Origin: Aquirufa aurantiipilula | GTDB taxonomy: Bacteria > Bacteroidota > Bacteroidia > Cytophagales > Spirosomataceae | Direction of reading: 5' to 3' | Assembly (NCBI RefSeq): GCF_019923745.1 | Contig: NZ_JAANOG010000004.1 | Span: 287,154 to 351,153 of the forward strand | Length of the DNA stretch: 64,000 nt | Shown here: positions 9,051-17,507 of the stretch, piece after piece | Layout of the letters: the number at the start of each line of letters is the position of its first letter | Position numbering within the stretch: the first letter of the stretch is position 1 | The notes under the pieces: model-generated | What the model was told of the DNA's origin: nothing | The model's database searches: none | What the model saw: only the letters and a program-made list of their open reading frames with translations | Made by a program: the position numbers and the translations under genes

Positions 9051-10646
9051 ATGGCAAGTTTAAAAGAGACCCCCCGGCAGAAAATGATCGGGATGATGTA
9101 TTTGGTACTCACCGCCCTGTTAGCTTTACAGGTTAGTGATGCACTTTTACAGAAGTTTACCTTGTTAAATAATAGTTTGGAAATTGCGAATCAGTCAGCA
9201 AGTTCCAAGAATAAAAGTATGGTTACTGGTATTGAAGAACGCATTAAAGATCTTCCTAATCCTGCTGCCTATGCTGATATTCTTAGAAAAGCAAATGAGG
9301 TTCGTAAACTGGCAGATGAATTGGTAAATCACATCGATGGATTAAAATCTAAGGTGATTGAAACGGGTGGGGGGATTGATCCAGAAACAGGAACGATTAA
9401 AAATCCAAAAGAGGAAGAAAAAGTATTTGAATTGATGGTTGGTGCTAATTCCAAAGGGGAGGCTTATCAATTGGTTCCTATGTTTGATCAATATGTTGCC
9501 AAATTACAAACTATTGCAGACCCAGGTACCAAATTCCCATCTTTAGCTTTAGCCGCCAAAGACGATCCTGTGGCTAGTCGTGATGCCGCACAGTCCAATA
9601 AAGATTTTGCTGAATTAAACTTTGAACATACCCCTGTACCAGCAGCTTTGGCTACTTTGAGTCAAAAACAAGCTGAGATTAGACGTTACGAAACGGAAGT
9701 ACTAAGTCAATTGGCTTCTAAAGTAGGTGCAAAAGAAATTAAGTTTGATAAGGTATTTGCTCAGGTATCTGCTAATGCCAATACAGTAGTAGCTGGTATG
9801 GAATATCAAGCCGAGGTTTTCATCGCAGCAACGTCATCCGGTTTTACACCGCGAATGAGCTTTAATGGAGCTTCTATTCCTGTAGTGGATGGTCGAGGTC
9901 AAATTAAATTCAAAACTTCTGGTGGCGGATATGATGCCAATGGACTTTCTAAAAAGACTTATACGGCAACAGTTGCTTATATGAGTCCAGCAGGACCCAA
10001 AACAGAATCCATTCAAAAGGAATATTTCGTATTAAAACCTACTTATAATATTGAAACGGCTACTTTACCGGCATTATATTTAGGATGTGCCAACCGTTTA
10101 AGTGTGGTTAGCCCGGGTTTAGGAGCATTATGGAATCCTCAGTTCTCGGCAGAAGGTGGTGAAGTTATTCCTGGCCAAAATAGAGGTAAGGTCACTGTAG
10201 TTCCTTCTTCTGCAACCATTACGTTGAATGTGAACAATGGAGGTACTTTACTAGGAAAAGAAACGTTTAAAGTTCGTCGAGTACCAAGACCAGATGTACG
10301 CATCTTTGGTAACGGTGGAGAGTTGAATGAGAAAAAAGGTACTAGTGCTTCAGGTTTAAGAACTTTAGATGCTAGAGCTATTGCCGATGAATCATTTAAA
10401 GCAACTAATCCGGAGGATGCTAATTACCGCGTTGCTCAGGTTTATGTAGCTCTAGTGCGTGGTCAAAGAAAAATTGACGAAATAGCTAATTTGCCTGGAT
10501 CAGGTTCAATTGCTAAGTTAGCCTCTCAGGCACAACCTGGAGACCGCTACTACATTGAAGTGAAAGAAGTTCAAAGAAAAAATTTCAAAGGTACTATTGA
10601 AACTATCCCTGTATCGATGGTTAAAAATATTCCTTTGAGTGATTAG
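9051..10646 (+). CDS. gldM: T9SS/gliding motor protein GldM
   Basis: GldM is the periplasm-spanning partner of GldL; one N-terminal membrane helix crosses the inner-membrane motor and a four-domain periplasmic shaft reaches the GldK/GldN ring. The 531-residue protein starts with the family signature PRQKMIGMMYLVLTALLALQ (residues 8-27), which contains the membrane helix. A helical D1 region follows, then beta-rich domains, including the DUF/GldM central part (FDKVFAQVSANANTVVAGM) and a C-terminal domain ending SMVKNIPLSD. Length is typical. gldN starts 13 bp after its stop, or overlaps by 8 bp if a GTG start is used there. Confidence 0.95.
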   Translation: MASLKETPRQKMIGMMYLVLTALLALQVSDALLQKFTLLNNSLEIANQSASSKNKSMVTGIEERIKDLPNPAAYADILRKANEVRKLADELVNHIDGLKSKVIETGGGIDPETGTIKNPKEEEKVFELMVGANSKGEAYQLVPMFDQYVAKLQTIADPGTKFPSLALAAKDDPVASRDAAQSNKDFAELNFEHTPVPAALATLSQKQAEIRRYETEVLSQLASKVGAKEIKFDKVFAQVSANANTVVAGMEYQAEVFIAATSSGFTPRMSFNGASIPVVDGRGQIKFKTSGGGYDANGLSKKTYTATVAYMSPAGPKTESIQKEYFVLKPTYNIETATLPALYLGCANRLSVVSPGLGALWNPQFSAEGGEVIPGQNRGKVTVVPSSATITLNVNNGGTLLGKETFKVRRVPRPDVRIFGNGGELNEKKGTSASGLRTLDARAIADESFKATNPEDANYRVAQVYVALVRGQRKIDEIANLPGSGSIAKLASQAQPGDRYYIEVKEVQRKNFKGTIETIPVSMVKNIPLSD

Positions 10647-10659
10647 GAAAACCCTGTAT

Positions 10660-11562
10660 ATGAAATCAGTCAATCAATTTTTATTGTTCGTTTCTTTGAT
10701 CTGTGGATTTAGTGCCATGGCTCAGGAGAAACCAGTAGATGAATCTAAGTTGAATTCAGTGCGTCCCATTGATCCAGCGAATATTCATTATAAAGCTCGT
10801 TTATGGCGCCGTATGGATTTGAATGAGAAAATCAATCAACCATTTTTCTCAGTAAATAATGAGATTTCTAAATTCTTAGTGGAATGGGTTGAAGCTGGAA
10901 TTCTAGTACCTTATGTAAATGATTCATTGGTGACTAAATTAACCCCTGCTCAGTTTCAAGAAAAACTTCGTATGGATGATTCCATTGGGGAAGGTAGTCT
11001 TTCTGAAGCAGAAAAAGCCGCTGGATTTGGAGCCGAAGGAGGCGATAAAAAGACTGCAGTTGATGATGGATGGGGAACAACTACTAAGCCTGCTGCAGAC
11101 GCAAAAAAAGCAGATGATTTCGATACCAAACCTGTTGCCAATCTAGATTCGTATTTCTTTCCAAAAGAACTTTCTATCATTGAAATCAAAGAAGATGCCA
11201 TCATTGATCGTCAGCGTTCGAGATTGTATTTTGATATTCAAGCGCTTACTTTAATTATTCCGGCATCTAAAACCAAAGCGGGATTTGATAAGCCTGTAGC
11301 ATCCTTCCGTTATAAAGATGTTTATAAGTTGTTTAGAAGTAATCCCAACTGCATTTGGTACAATGCTGAAAATGAAACCCAACATAAGAATATGGCAGAT
11401 GCCTTTGACTTGAGAATGTTTCAAGCTAGAATTATTAAGAAAGGAAATGCAGAAAACAAATTCTTAACAGACATTTATAGCTCTGATCGAGAAGGACTTT
11501 TGATGTCACAACAATTGGAATACAAACTATTGGAAATGGAACACGATATGTGGGAAAACTAA
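10660..11562 (+). CDS. gldN: T9SS ring protein GldN/PorN
   Basis: GldN/PorN is a soluble periplasmic protein that associates with GldK to build the T9SS ring. From ATG at 10660 the 300-residue product has a signal peptide (MKSVNQFLLFVSLICGFSAMA, then Q). The conserved family body includes YKARLWRRMDLNEKINQPFF near the mature N terminus, and LSIIEIKEDAIIDRQRSRLYF after a charged Ala/Lys/Asp linker. A GTG at 10639, inside the end of gldM, would add seven residues; I prefer the ATG because it gives a cleaner signal peptide. It is the last gene of gldKLMN, and a terminator follows 20 bp after the stop. Confidence 0.94.
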   Translation: MKSVNQFLLFVSLICGFSAMAQEKPVDESKLNSVRPIDPANIHYKARLWRRMDLNEKINQPFFSVNNEISKFLVEWVEAGILVPYVNDSLVTKLTPAQFQEKLRMDDSIGEGSLSEAEKAAGFGAEGGDKKTAVDDGWGTTTKPAADAKKADDFDTKPVANLDSYFFPKELSIIEIKEDAIIDRQRSRLYFDIQALTLIIPASKTKAGFDKPVASFRYKDVYKLFRSNPNCIWYNAENETQHKNMADAFDLRMFQARIIKKGNAENKFLTDIYSSDREGLLMSQQLEYKLLEMEHDMWEN

Positions 11563-11581
11563 AATAGTAATCAATAAAAGG

Positions 11582-11607
11582 AAAGGAGGCTTAGGTCTCC
11601 TTTTTTT
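11582..11607 (+). terminator. rho-independent terminator after gldN
   Basis: Stem AAAGGAG (11582-11588) with CTCCTTT (11597-11603), extended inward by a G-T and a C-G pair around a TTAG loop, then a T-run. It lies 20 bp after the gldN stop and closes the porP-gldKLMN cluster. Confidence 0.85.
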
Positions 11608-11617
11608 ATGTCCAATT

Positions 11618-11645
11618 AGTTGATATTTATTGGTTATTATCAACT
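11618..11645 (+). repeat. 8-bp perfect inverted repeat upstream of a small HTH gene
   Basis: AGTTGATA (11618-11625) and TATCAACT (11638-11645) are perfect reverse complements with 12 bp between, so the half-site centres are about 20 bp apart (two helical turns). It lies 55 bp before the ATG of the small HTH protein. This suits an operator for a dimeric regulator, but no binding is shown by the sequence. Confidence 0.4.
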
Positions 11646-11700
11646 TGTTTGACCGCTTTTGTTTATTCATATTCGATATTGAGGCATTAAATTTCTAACC

Positions 11701-11964
11701 ATGCAATGTCTTAAACAATTAGAACGCTTACATCGTATTCACCGATTAATCCAACAAGAATCGACAGGTTCTGCAGCTTCCTTGGCGGAGCATTTACACA
11801 TGTCGCCCCGTCAATTGGGCAGCTACATGGAAGTTTTGAAGGATATGGGAGCTCCAATAACCTTTTGCTCAATTATTAAGAGCTATAAATACAGTTCGCC
11901 TGTTAAGTTTGATTTTGAATTACGTCTTTTTGTGTCGGATAAATTGGTTTATTCTTTAGATTAG
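11701..11964 (+). CDS. small HTH-domain protein
   Basis: The 87-residue protein is mostly one winged-helix/HTH domain of the HTH_11 or DeoR/YafY N-terminal type: LERLHRIHRLIQQESTGSA, then AASLAEHLHMSPRQLGSYM as the helix-turn-helix, and VLKDMGAPITFCSIIKSYKY as the wing. The usual C-terminal ligand-binding or WYL domain is missing; only about 20 residues follow. Such stand-alone short forms are common in Bacteroidota and need not be fragments. It stands between the gldN terminator and pyk, with an 8-bp inverted repeat upstream that it could bind. Targets are unknown; pyk, 98 bp downstream, is the obvious candidate by position. Confidence 0.7.
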   Translation: MQCLKQLERLHRIHRLIQQESTGSAASLAEHLHMSPRQLGSYMEVLKDMGAPITFCSIIKSYKYSSPVKFDFELRLFVSDKLVYSLD

Positions 11965-11969
11965 TGAGA

Positions 11970-12054
11970 TTACAGCTATTTTTGGACATGATTTATTTAA
12001 ATTATTCAATTTTTTGATGACTAAGCTGTAACTTGCAGGGTAAATTGAATAATT
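11970..12054 (+). promoter_or_regulatory. structured pyk leader, possible pseudoknot
   Basis: Two perfect inverted repeats interleave here. TTACAGCT (11970-11977) pairs with AGCTGTAA (12024-12031); AATTATTCAATTT (12000-12012) pairs with AAATTGAATAATT (12042-12054). The order S1a-S2a-S1b-S2b is that of an H-type pseudoknot, or of two mutually exclusive hairpins. The 3' arm ends 8 nt before the pyk ATG, so folding would probably affect translation initiation. It matches no riboswitch class I recognise. It could instead be DNA operator sites. Whether it is transcribed with pyk is inferred. Confidence 0.4.
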
Positions 12055-12062
12055 AAGTATAT

Positions 12063-13535
12063 ATGTCGTATCAACGCAAGACAAAAATAGTAGCCACTGT
12101 AGGTCCAGTATCTGAATCAAGAGAATCCTTAATTCAATTAGCTAAAGCTGGAGTAAATGTATTCCGTTTAAATTTCTCACACGGAACGCATGAAGATCAT
12201 TTAGAGCGATTAAAAACGATTCGTTCTATCAGCGAAGAGCTAGGTATGAATTTGTGTATTCTACAAGATTTGCAAGGTCCAAAAATTAGGACTCAGATGG
12301 TGGAGAACAATGGTGTTGTATTAGAAGCAGGCAAGCAACTCATCTTTGCGATGGATGAAAACTTGCTTGGAACATCAGAAAAAGTAGGTACCACGTATAC
12401 ATCGATGTATTTAGATGTAAATGTAGGAGAGCGTATTTTGATGGATGATGGTAACTTAGAAGTTAAGGTTCTTGCCATTGATAAGGAGAAAAAAGAAGTA
12501 CTTACTGAAGTAGTGTATGGCGGTATTTTGAAATCAAAGAAGGGGATTAATTTACCTGGTACTAAGGTTTCTTTACCTTGTTTGACTCCTAAAGATGAGG
12601 CAGATTTATATTTTGGATTAGATCATGGTGTGGATTGGGTAGCTTTATCTTTCGTACGTAAAGCATCTGATATTTGGGATATTAAAGAAAAAATCAAAGC
12701 ATACGGTAAAAATACCCGTGTGATTGCTAAGATTGAAAAGCCAGAGGCTATTGATCATTTAGATGAAATTATTGAAGCTACTGACGGTATCATGGTGGCT
12801 CGTGGTGATTTGGGTGTGGAGATGGATGGTGCTGTAGTTCCATACTTACAAAAAGTGATGGTGGAGAAATGTACAGCAGCGGGTAAGCCTGTTATTGTGG
12901 CAACCCAAATGTTGGAATCCATGATTCAAAACCCTGTTCCAACTCGTGCTGAAACATCCGACGTGGCTAATGCTGTGTTACAAGGTGCTTCTGCGACCAT
13001 GCTTAGTGGAGAATCTGCTTCAGGTTCTTACCCAATCAAGGCGGTGGAAACCATGGCTCATATTCATGAGATTGTAGAGCAGCAACAAAATGCTATTTCT
13101 GTCATTAAAGGAGATGAAGTAGCGATATATTTCAAGAACCATGCTTTGGCACAAAGTTCTAAAGAAGTAGCTCTAACCGATCGTTTAATTGCTGGAGCTT
13201 GTCGTTTAGCACGTGACTCCAAAGCGAAAGCAATTCTTTGTATCACTAATTCTGGTCATACAGCTTTCCGCTTATCTGCTCATAGACCAAAGGCGGATTT
13301 ATATGTATTTACATCCGACAAACAATTGATGTCTACTATGGGCTTACTATGGGGAGTAAAAGTATTCTTTTATGATCCATCTGCCGAAAGTGCAGAAAAG
13401 ACGGTAGCTGCCATGGTAGATAAATTAAAGCAAGATCAATTATTATCAGCTGGGGACGTTTTTGTAACTACCTTGTCTATTCCTGCCCATTCGGGTAAGA
13501 AAACCAATACCGTGCAATTAGGGGTGGTTGAATAA
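12063..13535 (+). CDS. pyk: pyruvate kinase
   Basis: Pyruvate kinase makes ATP and pyruvate from phosphoenolpyruvate and ADP in the last step of glycolysis. The 490-residue protein shows the N-terminal RKTKIVATVGP strand, FRLNFSHGTHEDH, the B domain, the active-site region VIAKIEKPEAIDHLDEI with its catalytic Lys, VARGDLGVEM for metal binding, VATQMLESM, and PTRAETSDVANAV. The C-terminal regulatory domain is present (ILCITNSGHTAFRLSAHRP). Length is normal for a type without the extra C-terminal PEP-utiliser domain. The 98-bp leader holds the interleaved inverted repeats described separately, and a terminator hairpin overlaps its stop codon. Confidence 0.97.
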   Translation: MSYQRKTKIVATVGPVSESRESLIQLAKAGVNVFRLNFSHGTHEDHLERLKTIRSISEELGMNLCILQDLQGPKIRTQMVENNGVVLEAGKQLIFAMDENLLGTSEKVGTTYTSMYLDVNVGERILMDDGNLEVKVLAIDKEKKEVLTEVVYGGILKSKKGINLPGTKVSLPCLTPKDEADLYFGLDHGVDWVALSFVRKASDIWDIKEKIKAYGKNTRVIAKIEKPEAIDHLDEIIEATDGIMVARGDLGVEMDGAVVPYLQKVMVEKCTAAGKPVIVATQMLESMIQNPVPTRAETSDVANAVLQGASATMLSGESASGSYPIKAVETMAHIHEIVEQQQNAISVIKGDEVAIYFKNHALAQSSKEVALTDRLIAGACRLARDSKAKAILCITNSGHTAFRLSAHRPKADLYVFTSDKQLMSTMGLLWGVKVFFYDPSAESAEKTVAAMVDKLKQDQLLSAGDVFVTTLSIPAHSGKKTNTVQLGVVE

Positions 13536-13559
13536 TCAACCCCTAATTGTTTATTTTTT
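13515..13559 (+). terminator. terminator hairpin overlapping the pyk stop codon
   Basis: CAATTAGGGG (13515-13524) pairs with CCCCTAATTG (13540-13549); TTGA/TCAA pair inside, with a TGG bulge and an ATAA loop that contains part of the stop codon (TAA at 13533-13535). TTTATTTTTT follows. The left arm encodes the last residues of Pyk. It probably terminates or attenuates transcription into plsC, 38 bp downstream of the stop. Confidence 0.75.
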
Positions 13560-13572
13560 GGGTGTTTAAAGC

Positions 13573-14343
13573 ATGAATAAAAAGAATCCATTTCTTTCTA
13601 ATCCTTTCATAGGTCTTTTTACTCTTTGGTCCATGTTTTGGTTCATTGCAGTTTTTCTGCTTTTTTACCCTTTTATTTTTATCCTACTTCAAAAGATTAG
13701 TTACCGTAAATATGCCGCTAAATTGGTACGAATATGGTCCAAATGTTTCTTCTTTTTTAGTTTTATCCGCTTTGAAGTAAAACACCACTTCGTACCCGAT
13801 AAAAAACAGAATTATGTTTTTTGTGCCAATCACTTTTCCTTTCTCGATATACCGGTAATCGTTTATCTATTAGAGCATTATACCTCTTTTGTTGGAAAAA
13901 GTTCTTTGGGTAAATTGCCCTTGTTTGGATATATGTATGCTCGATTGAATATTTTAGTCAATCGCTCTGATAATGCAAGTCGTGCTGGATCCTTATCTAA
14001 AGCCTTAAAGGCATTACAATCTGGCAGAAGTATTGCTATTTTTCCCGAGGGAGGAATTGTATCTAAGAAATATCCATACATGGCTAAACCTTTGAAGGAT
14101 GGAGCTTTAATTATGGCCATTCAGCAACAAATCCCTTTGGTACCTATCAGTTTATTTAATAATTATCAAATTTTCTCAGATAAGCCTTTGATGATTCGAC
14201 CGGGTGTAATTCATGCAGAGATTCATCCTCCCATAATCACCAAAGGTTTAACTTTAGAAGATGTACCAATGTTACGAGAAAAATTGTATCATATCATTCA
14301 AGACCCCATCTTGAAATATTATTCTTTAGACGAACCTCAATAA
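13573..14343 (+). CDS. plsC: 1-acyl-sn-glycerol-3-phosphate acyltransferase (PlsC family)
   Basis: PlsC acylates lysophosphatidic acid to phosphatidic acid for membrane phospholipid synthesis. The 256-residue protein has a hydrophobic N-terminal membrane segment (residues about 14-36), then the LPLAT domain: the catalytic NHFSFLD (HX4D) motif near residue 81, GKSSLGKLPLFG, LNILVNR, and FPEGG near residue 157 for glycerol-phosphate binding. A basic-aromatic C terminus follows. It is in a cotranscribed run with gldD (9 bp later) and priA. Alternative acyl donors or lyso-lipid substrates cannot be excluded by sequence. Confidence 0.9.
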   Translation: MNKKNPFLSNPFIGLFTLWSMFWFIAVFLLFYPFIFILLQKISYRKYAAKLVRIWSKCFFFFSFIRFEVKHHFVPDKKQNYVFCANHFSFLDIPVIVYLLEHYTSFVGKSSLGKLPLFGYMYARLNILVNRSDNASRAGSLSKALKALQSGRSIAIFPEGGIVSKKYPYMAKPLKDGALIMAIQQQIPLVPISLFNNYQIFSDKPLMIRPGVIHAEIHPPIITKGLTLEDVPMLREKLYHIIQDPILKYYSLDEPQ

Positions 14344-14351
14344 ATTAGGCT

Positions 14352-14945
14352 ATGCGCCATTGGATATACATCCTATTCGTCAGTTGCTTTTTTCTTGCTT
14401 GTTCAGATCAAACAAAGGAAGAAAAGGCAGATTTGCCGCGTCCCAAAGGCTACAATCGGATTATTTTGCCCAAAGCCCAATACCAAGATGTAGAAAAAGG
14501 ACATCCTTTTACTTTTGAAGTATCCAAGTATGCTACCGTTTTACCCGATACAGTTTCATGGGCTGAGCCTCATTGGTTATATATTTATTACCCCCAATGG
14601 CAAGCTTTTATTCAATTGACCTACAAGCCATTGAATAAGGATCAAAAGAAACTAGCTAACCTAATTAATGATGCTTATGCCCTAGCATCAAAACATCAAG
14701 GCAAGGCGCGAGGAATTCAAGAATACGTCATGACGACCCGTTCAGGAAGAAAAGCGGGAATCATTGAATTGGATGGAGAAGTGGCAACTTCCTTTCAATT
14801 TTATACGACGGATAGCGTAAATCATTATTTGCGAGGTGCGGTATATGTTAAAACAGCTACCCAAAATGATTCCTTGGCTCCAGTTATTCAGTTTTTAAAA
14901 AAGGACGCCATCCACCTTATTCAAACCCTGCAGTGGAAACCCTAA
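14352..14945 (+). CDS. gldD: gliding motility lipoprotein GldD
   Basis: GldD is a lipoprotein required for gliding and T9SS function in Bacteroidota; its exact role is unknown. The 197-residue protein has a lipoprotein signal peptide ending at Cys17 (FLAC). The family's conserved start of the mature part follows, LPRPKGYNRIILPKAQYQ (residues 28-45). Also typical are the WLYIYYPQWQAFIQLTYKPL segment and the closing region with LRGAVYVKTATQNDSLAPVI. It lies 9 bp after plsC and 60 bp before priA, away from gldKLMN by about 2.8 kb with pyk and plsC in between. Confidence 0.92.
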   Translation: MRHWIYILFVSCFFLACSDQTKEEKADLPRPKGYNRIILPKAQYQDVEKGHPFTFEVSKYATVLPDTVSWAEPHWLYIYYPQWQAFIQLTYKPLNKDQKKLANLINDAYALASKHQGKARGIQEYVMTTRSGRKAGIIELDGEVATSFQFYTTDSVNHYLRGAVYVKTATQNDSLAPVIQFLKKDAIHLIQTLQWKP

Positions 14946-15005
14946 TTTTTTAGGTTAAACCTAGGTTTGCCAGTACACGAATCTTTCCTTTTCTTTGTAG
15001 CTAGC

Positions 15006-17507
15006 ATGAACGAGTCAACAGCATTGTCGTCTTCAGAGGAATCAACGGTTTTTGTGGATGCATTAATCCCTATACCTATACCGCGGTATTTTACGTATCG
15101 TGTACCAAGGGCATGGTCTGATTTAGTAGAAGCTGGGATTCGAATTGTCGTACCTTTTGGTTCTTCCAAGGTTTTGACAGCCGTAATTGTTTGCGTACAC
15201 CATCAACCTCCTAAGCAATATCAAGCCAAGTATATTTTAGAAATATTGGATGATAGTCCATTAGTAACAGCCTCTCAAATCAAATTATTTCATTGGGTTG
15301 CTGATTATTATATGTGCTATCCAGGGGAAGTTTTTCAAATTGCTTTACCCGCAGGATTGAAAATTTCTAGTCAATCTAAGGTACAGATTAACCCAGCTTA
15401 TTCTCTTGAAACCGACCTAAATGAGAAGGAGCAATCGATTTTTAATGCCATTCAAGAAAAGGGGTCTATGTCCTACGACGAGATAGCTCAATTAGCGGAA
15501 GTAAAGAGTCCATATCACTTAATTAAATCTTTAGTAGCCAAGCAGGCAGTTCTGATTTTCGATGAATTGAAAGATCGATATACGCCTAAGGTGATGCGTA
15601 AAATTCGTTTGACAAGTCCATATGAAGTAAAGGAGAAATTAGTGGAACTAATCCAGCAATTGGAATCCAAGCCAAAGCAATTGGCAATTATTTTACATTA
15701 TCTCCAGTTTATCCCTGTTTTAAGGAATGCAGAAATAAATCAAAAAGGGCTAGAGAAGTCGAGTTTTTCTCAAGCGGAATTATCTGAAAGTTCTTTACAA
15801 ACATTAATCAAAAATCAAGTTTTTGAAAGCTTTGAAGTGGTTGTGTCAAGATTTGGACAAGATGCAGATGATTTTATCCCGGCGGCTTTTGAATTGAATC
15901 AGGCTCAAAACCAAGCTTACCAATCGATCCTAAATCAGTTTCAAGAAAAAGATGTTGTTTTACTGCATGGTATTACAGGAAGTGGGAAAACAGAAATTTA
16001 TATAAAGCTCATACAAGAAGCCTTGGCTAATGGTAGTCAGGTGCTTTATTTATTGCCTGAAATTGCACTAACAACTCAAATTGTATTACGTCTCAAACGA
16101 ATATTTGGGGAGCAAGTAGGTATTTATCATTCTAAATTTTCGGATAATGAACGGGTAGAGGTGTGGAAATCTATTGTAGAGGGAAAATATCCCTTTGTAG
16201 TAGGTGTACGTTCTTCTGTTTTTTTACCTTTTTCTAATTTGGGTTTGATCATTGTAGATGAGGAACATGAATCTTCTTTCAAGCAAGCTGACCCTGCTCC
16301 TCGCTATCATGCGCGTGATGTTGCAGTGGTTTTAGCTAAACAACAAGGCGCTAAAGTGTTATTAGGTTCTGCTACTCCTTCCATCGAATCCTATTTTCAA
16401 GCTAAAGAGGGGAAATATGGTTTGGTAACAATCAAAGAACGCTTTGGAACAGCACAATTGCCCCAAATCACTTTGATAGATACCAAGTATGCTCAAAAAA
16501 TGAAGCAAATGAAAGGTGGCTTTTCGGTAGATTTGATAGCCGCTTTAGAAGACAATTTCAATCGAGGAAAGCAAAGTTTATTATTTCAAAATAGGAGGGG
16601 GTATTCACCTTATATTCAATGCCAGGATTGTGATTGGATAGCCACTTGCAATCAGTGTGATGTAAGTTTGACTTTTCATGCCCGAGAACAAGAGTTGAGA
16701 TGCCATTATTGTGGATATAGAGAGGGTTTATTACGTCGTTGCGCTGCCTGTGGAAGTACACAGTTAAAGACTATGGGTTATGGAACGGAAAAGTTGGAAG
16801 AAGAATTACAGCTACATATGCCCGACGCGCGAATTGGCCGGATGGACTTGGATACGACACGTTCTAAAACAGCATTTACTAGTTTATTGGCTGAAATTAC
16901 ATCTGGTAATATCGATGTTTTAGTAGGAACTCAAATGGTAGCCAAGGGATTGGATTTTGAAGGTTTATCTATGGTGGCCATTTTTGATGCGGATAAAGTC
17001 ATTAATTTTCCAGATTTCAGAGCACATGAACGAGCCTTTCAATTGATTTGTCAAGTAGCTGGTAGGGCAGGAAGAAGAGAAGAACAGGGAAAGGTTTATA
17101 TTCAGACTAATCAACCTACACATCCTCTTTTTGATCATATTTTACAAAATAAGTATGAGGCCATGTATGCAGAAGAAATCGTGGAAAGAGAAGGTTACCA
17201 CTATCCTCCTTTCAGTCGATTGATTAAATTGACCCTTCGGAATATGGATGCTGCTCGAGTAGAAACAGCAGCGAGGCATTTAGGAGCAGCCCTAAAAGAG
17301 AAATTTGGTCATGGTCGAATACTTGGGCCGGAAAAGCCTCTGATCGAAAGAATCAGGAATCAATATGCTATGGAGATATTGATTAAAATAGAGAAAGGAT
17401 TGGCATTATCCAAATTTAAAGAAGCCTTGAGAGAAGAGATAGATAGTCAATCTTCCCATCAAGCTTGTAAAGGAGTGCAAATCATTTTAGATGTAGATTG
17501 TCTCTAA
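15006..17507 (+). CDS. priA: primosomal replication restart helicase PriA
   Basis: PriA is a 3'-5' helicase that reloads the replisome at stalled forks. From ATG 15006 the protein is 833 residues. It has the N-terminal DNA-binding domain (FVDALIPIPIPRYFTYRVP), a winged-helix part, Walker A (HGITGSGKTE), the DEAH-type box VDEEHES, GSATPSIES, and a zinc-binding insert of eight cysteines (CQDCDWIATCNQCD through CHYCG to CAACG). VGTQMVAKGLDFEGL and QVAGRAGR form the second helicase lobe. A TTG at 14967 would add 13 residues and is less likely. Its stop codon directly abuts the stop of the convergent nitroreductase gene, with no terminator between. Confidence 0.96.
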   Translation: MNESTALSSSEESTVFVDALIPIPIPRYFTYRVPRAWSDLVEAGIRIVVPFGSSKVLTAVIVCVHHQPPKQYQAKYILEILDDSPLVTASQIKLFHWVADYYMCYPGEVFQIALPAGLKISSQSKVQINPAYSLETDLNEKEQSIFNAIQEKGSMSYDEIAQLAEVKSPYHLIKSLVAKQAVLIFDELKDRYTPKVMRKIRLTSPYEVKEKLVELIQQLESKPKQLAIILHYLQFIPVLRNAEINQKGLEKSSFSQAELSESSLQTLIKNQVFESFEVVVSRFGQDADDFIPAAFELNQAQNQAYQSILNQFQEKDVVLLHGITGSGKTEIYIKLIQEALANGSQVLYLLPEIALTTQIVLRLKRIFGEQVGIYHSKFSDNERVEVWKSIVEGKYPFVVGVRSSVFLPFSNLGLIIVDEEHESSFKQADPAPRYHARDVAVVLAKQQGAKVLLGSATPSIESYFQAKEGKYGLVTIKERFGTAQLPQITLIDTKYAQKMKQMKGGFSVDLIAALEDNFNRGKQSLLFQNRRGYSPYIQCQDCDWIATCNQCDVSLTFHAREQELRCHYCGYREGLLRRCAACGSTQLKTMGYGTEKLEEELQLHMPDARIGRMDLDTTRSKTAFTSLLAEITSGNIDVLVGTQMVAKGLDFEGLSMVAIFDADKVINFPDFRAHERAFQLICQVAGRAGRREEQGKVYIQTNQPTHPLFDHILQNKYEAMYAEEIVEREGYHYPPFSRLIKLTLRNMDAARVETAARHLGAALKEKFGHGRILGPEKPLIERIRNQYAMEILIKIEKGLALSKFKEALREEIDSQSSHQACKGVQIILDVDCL

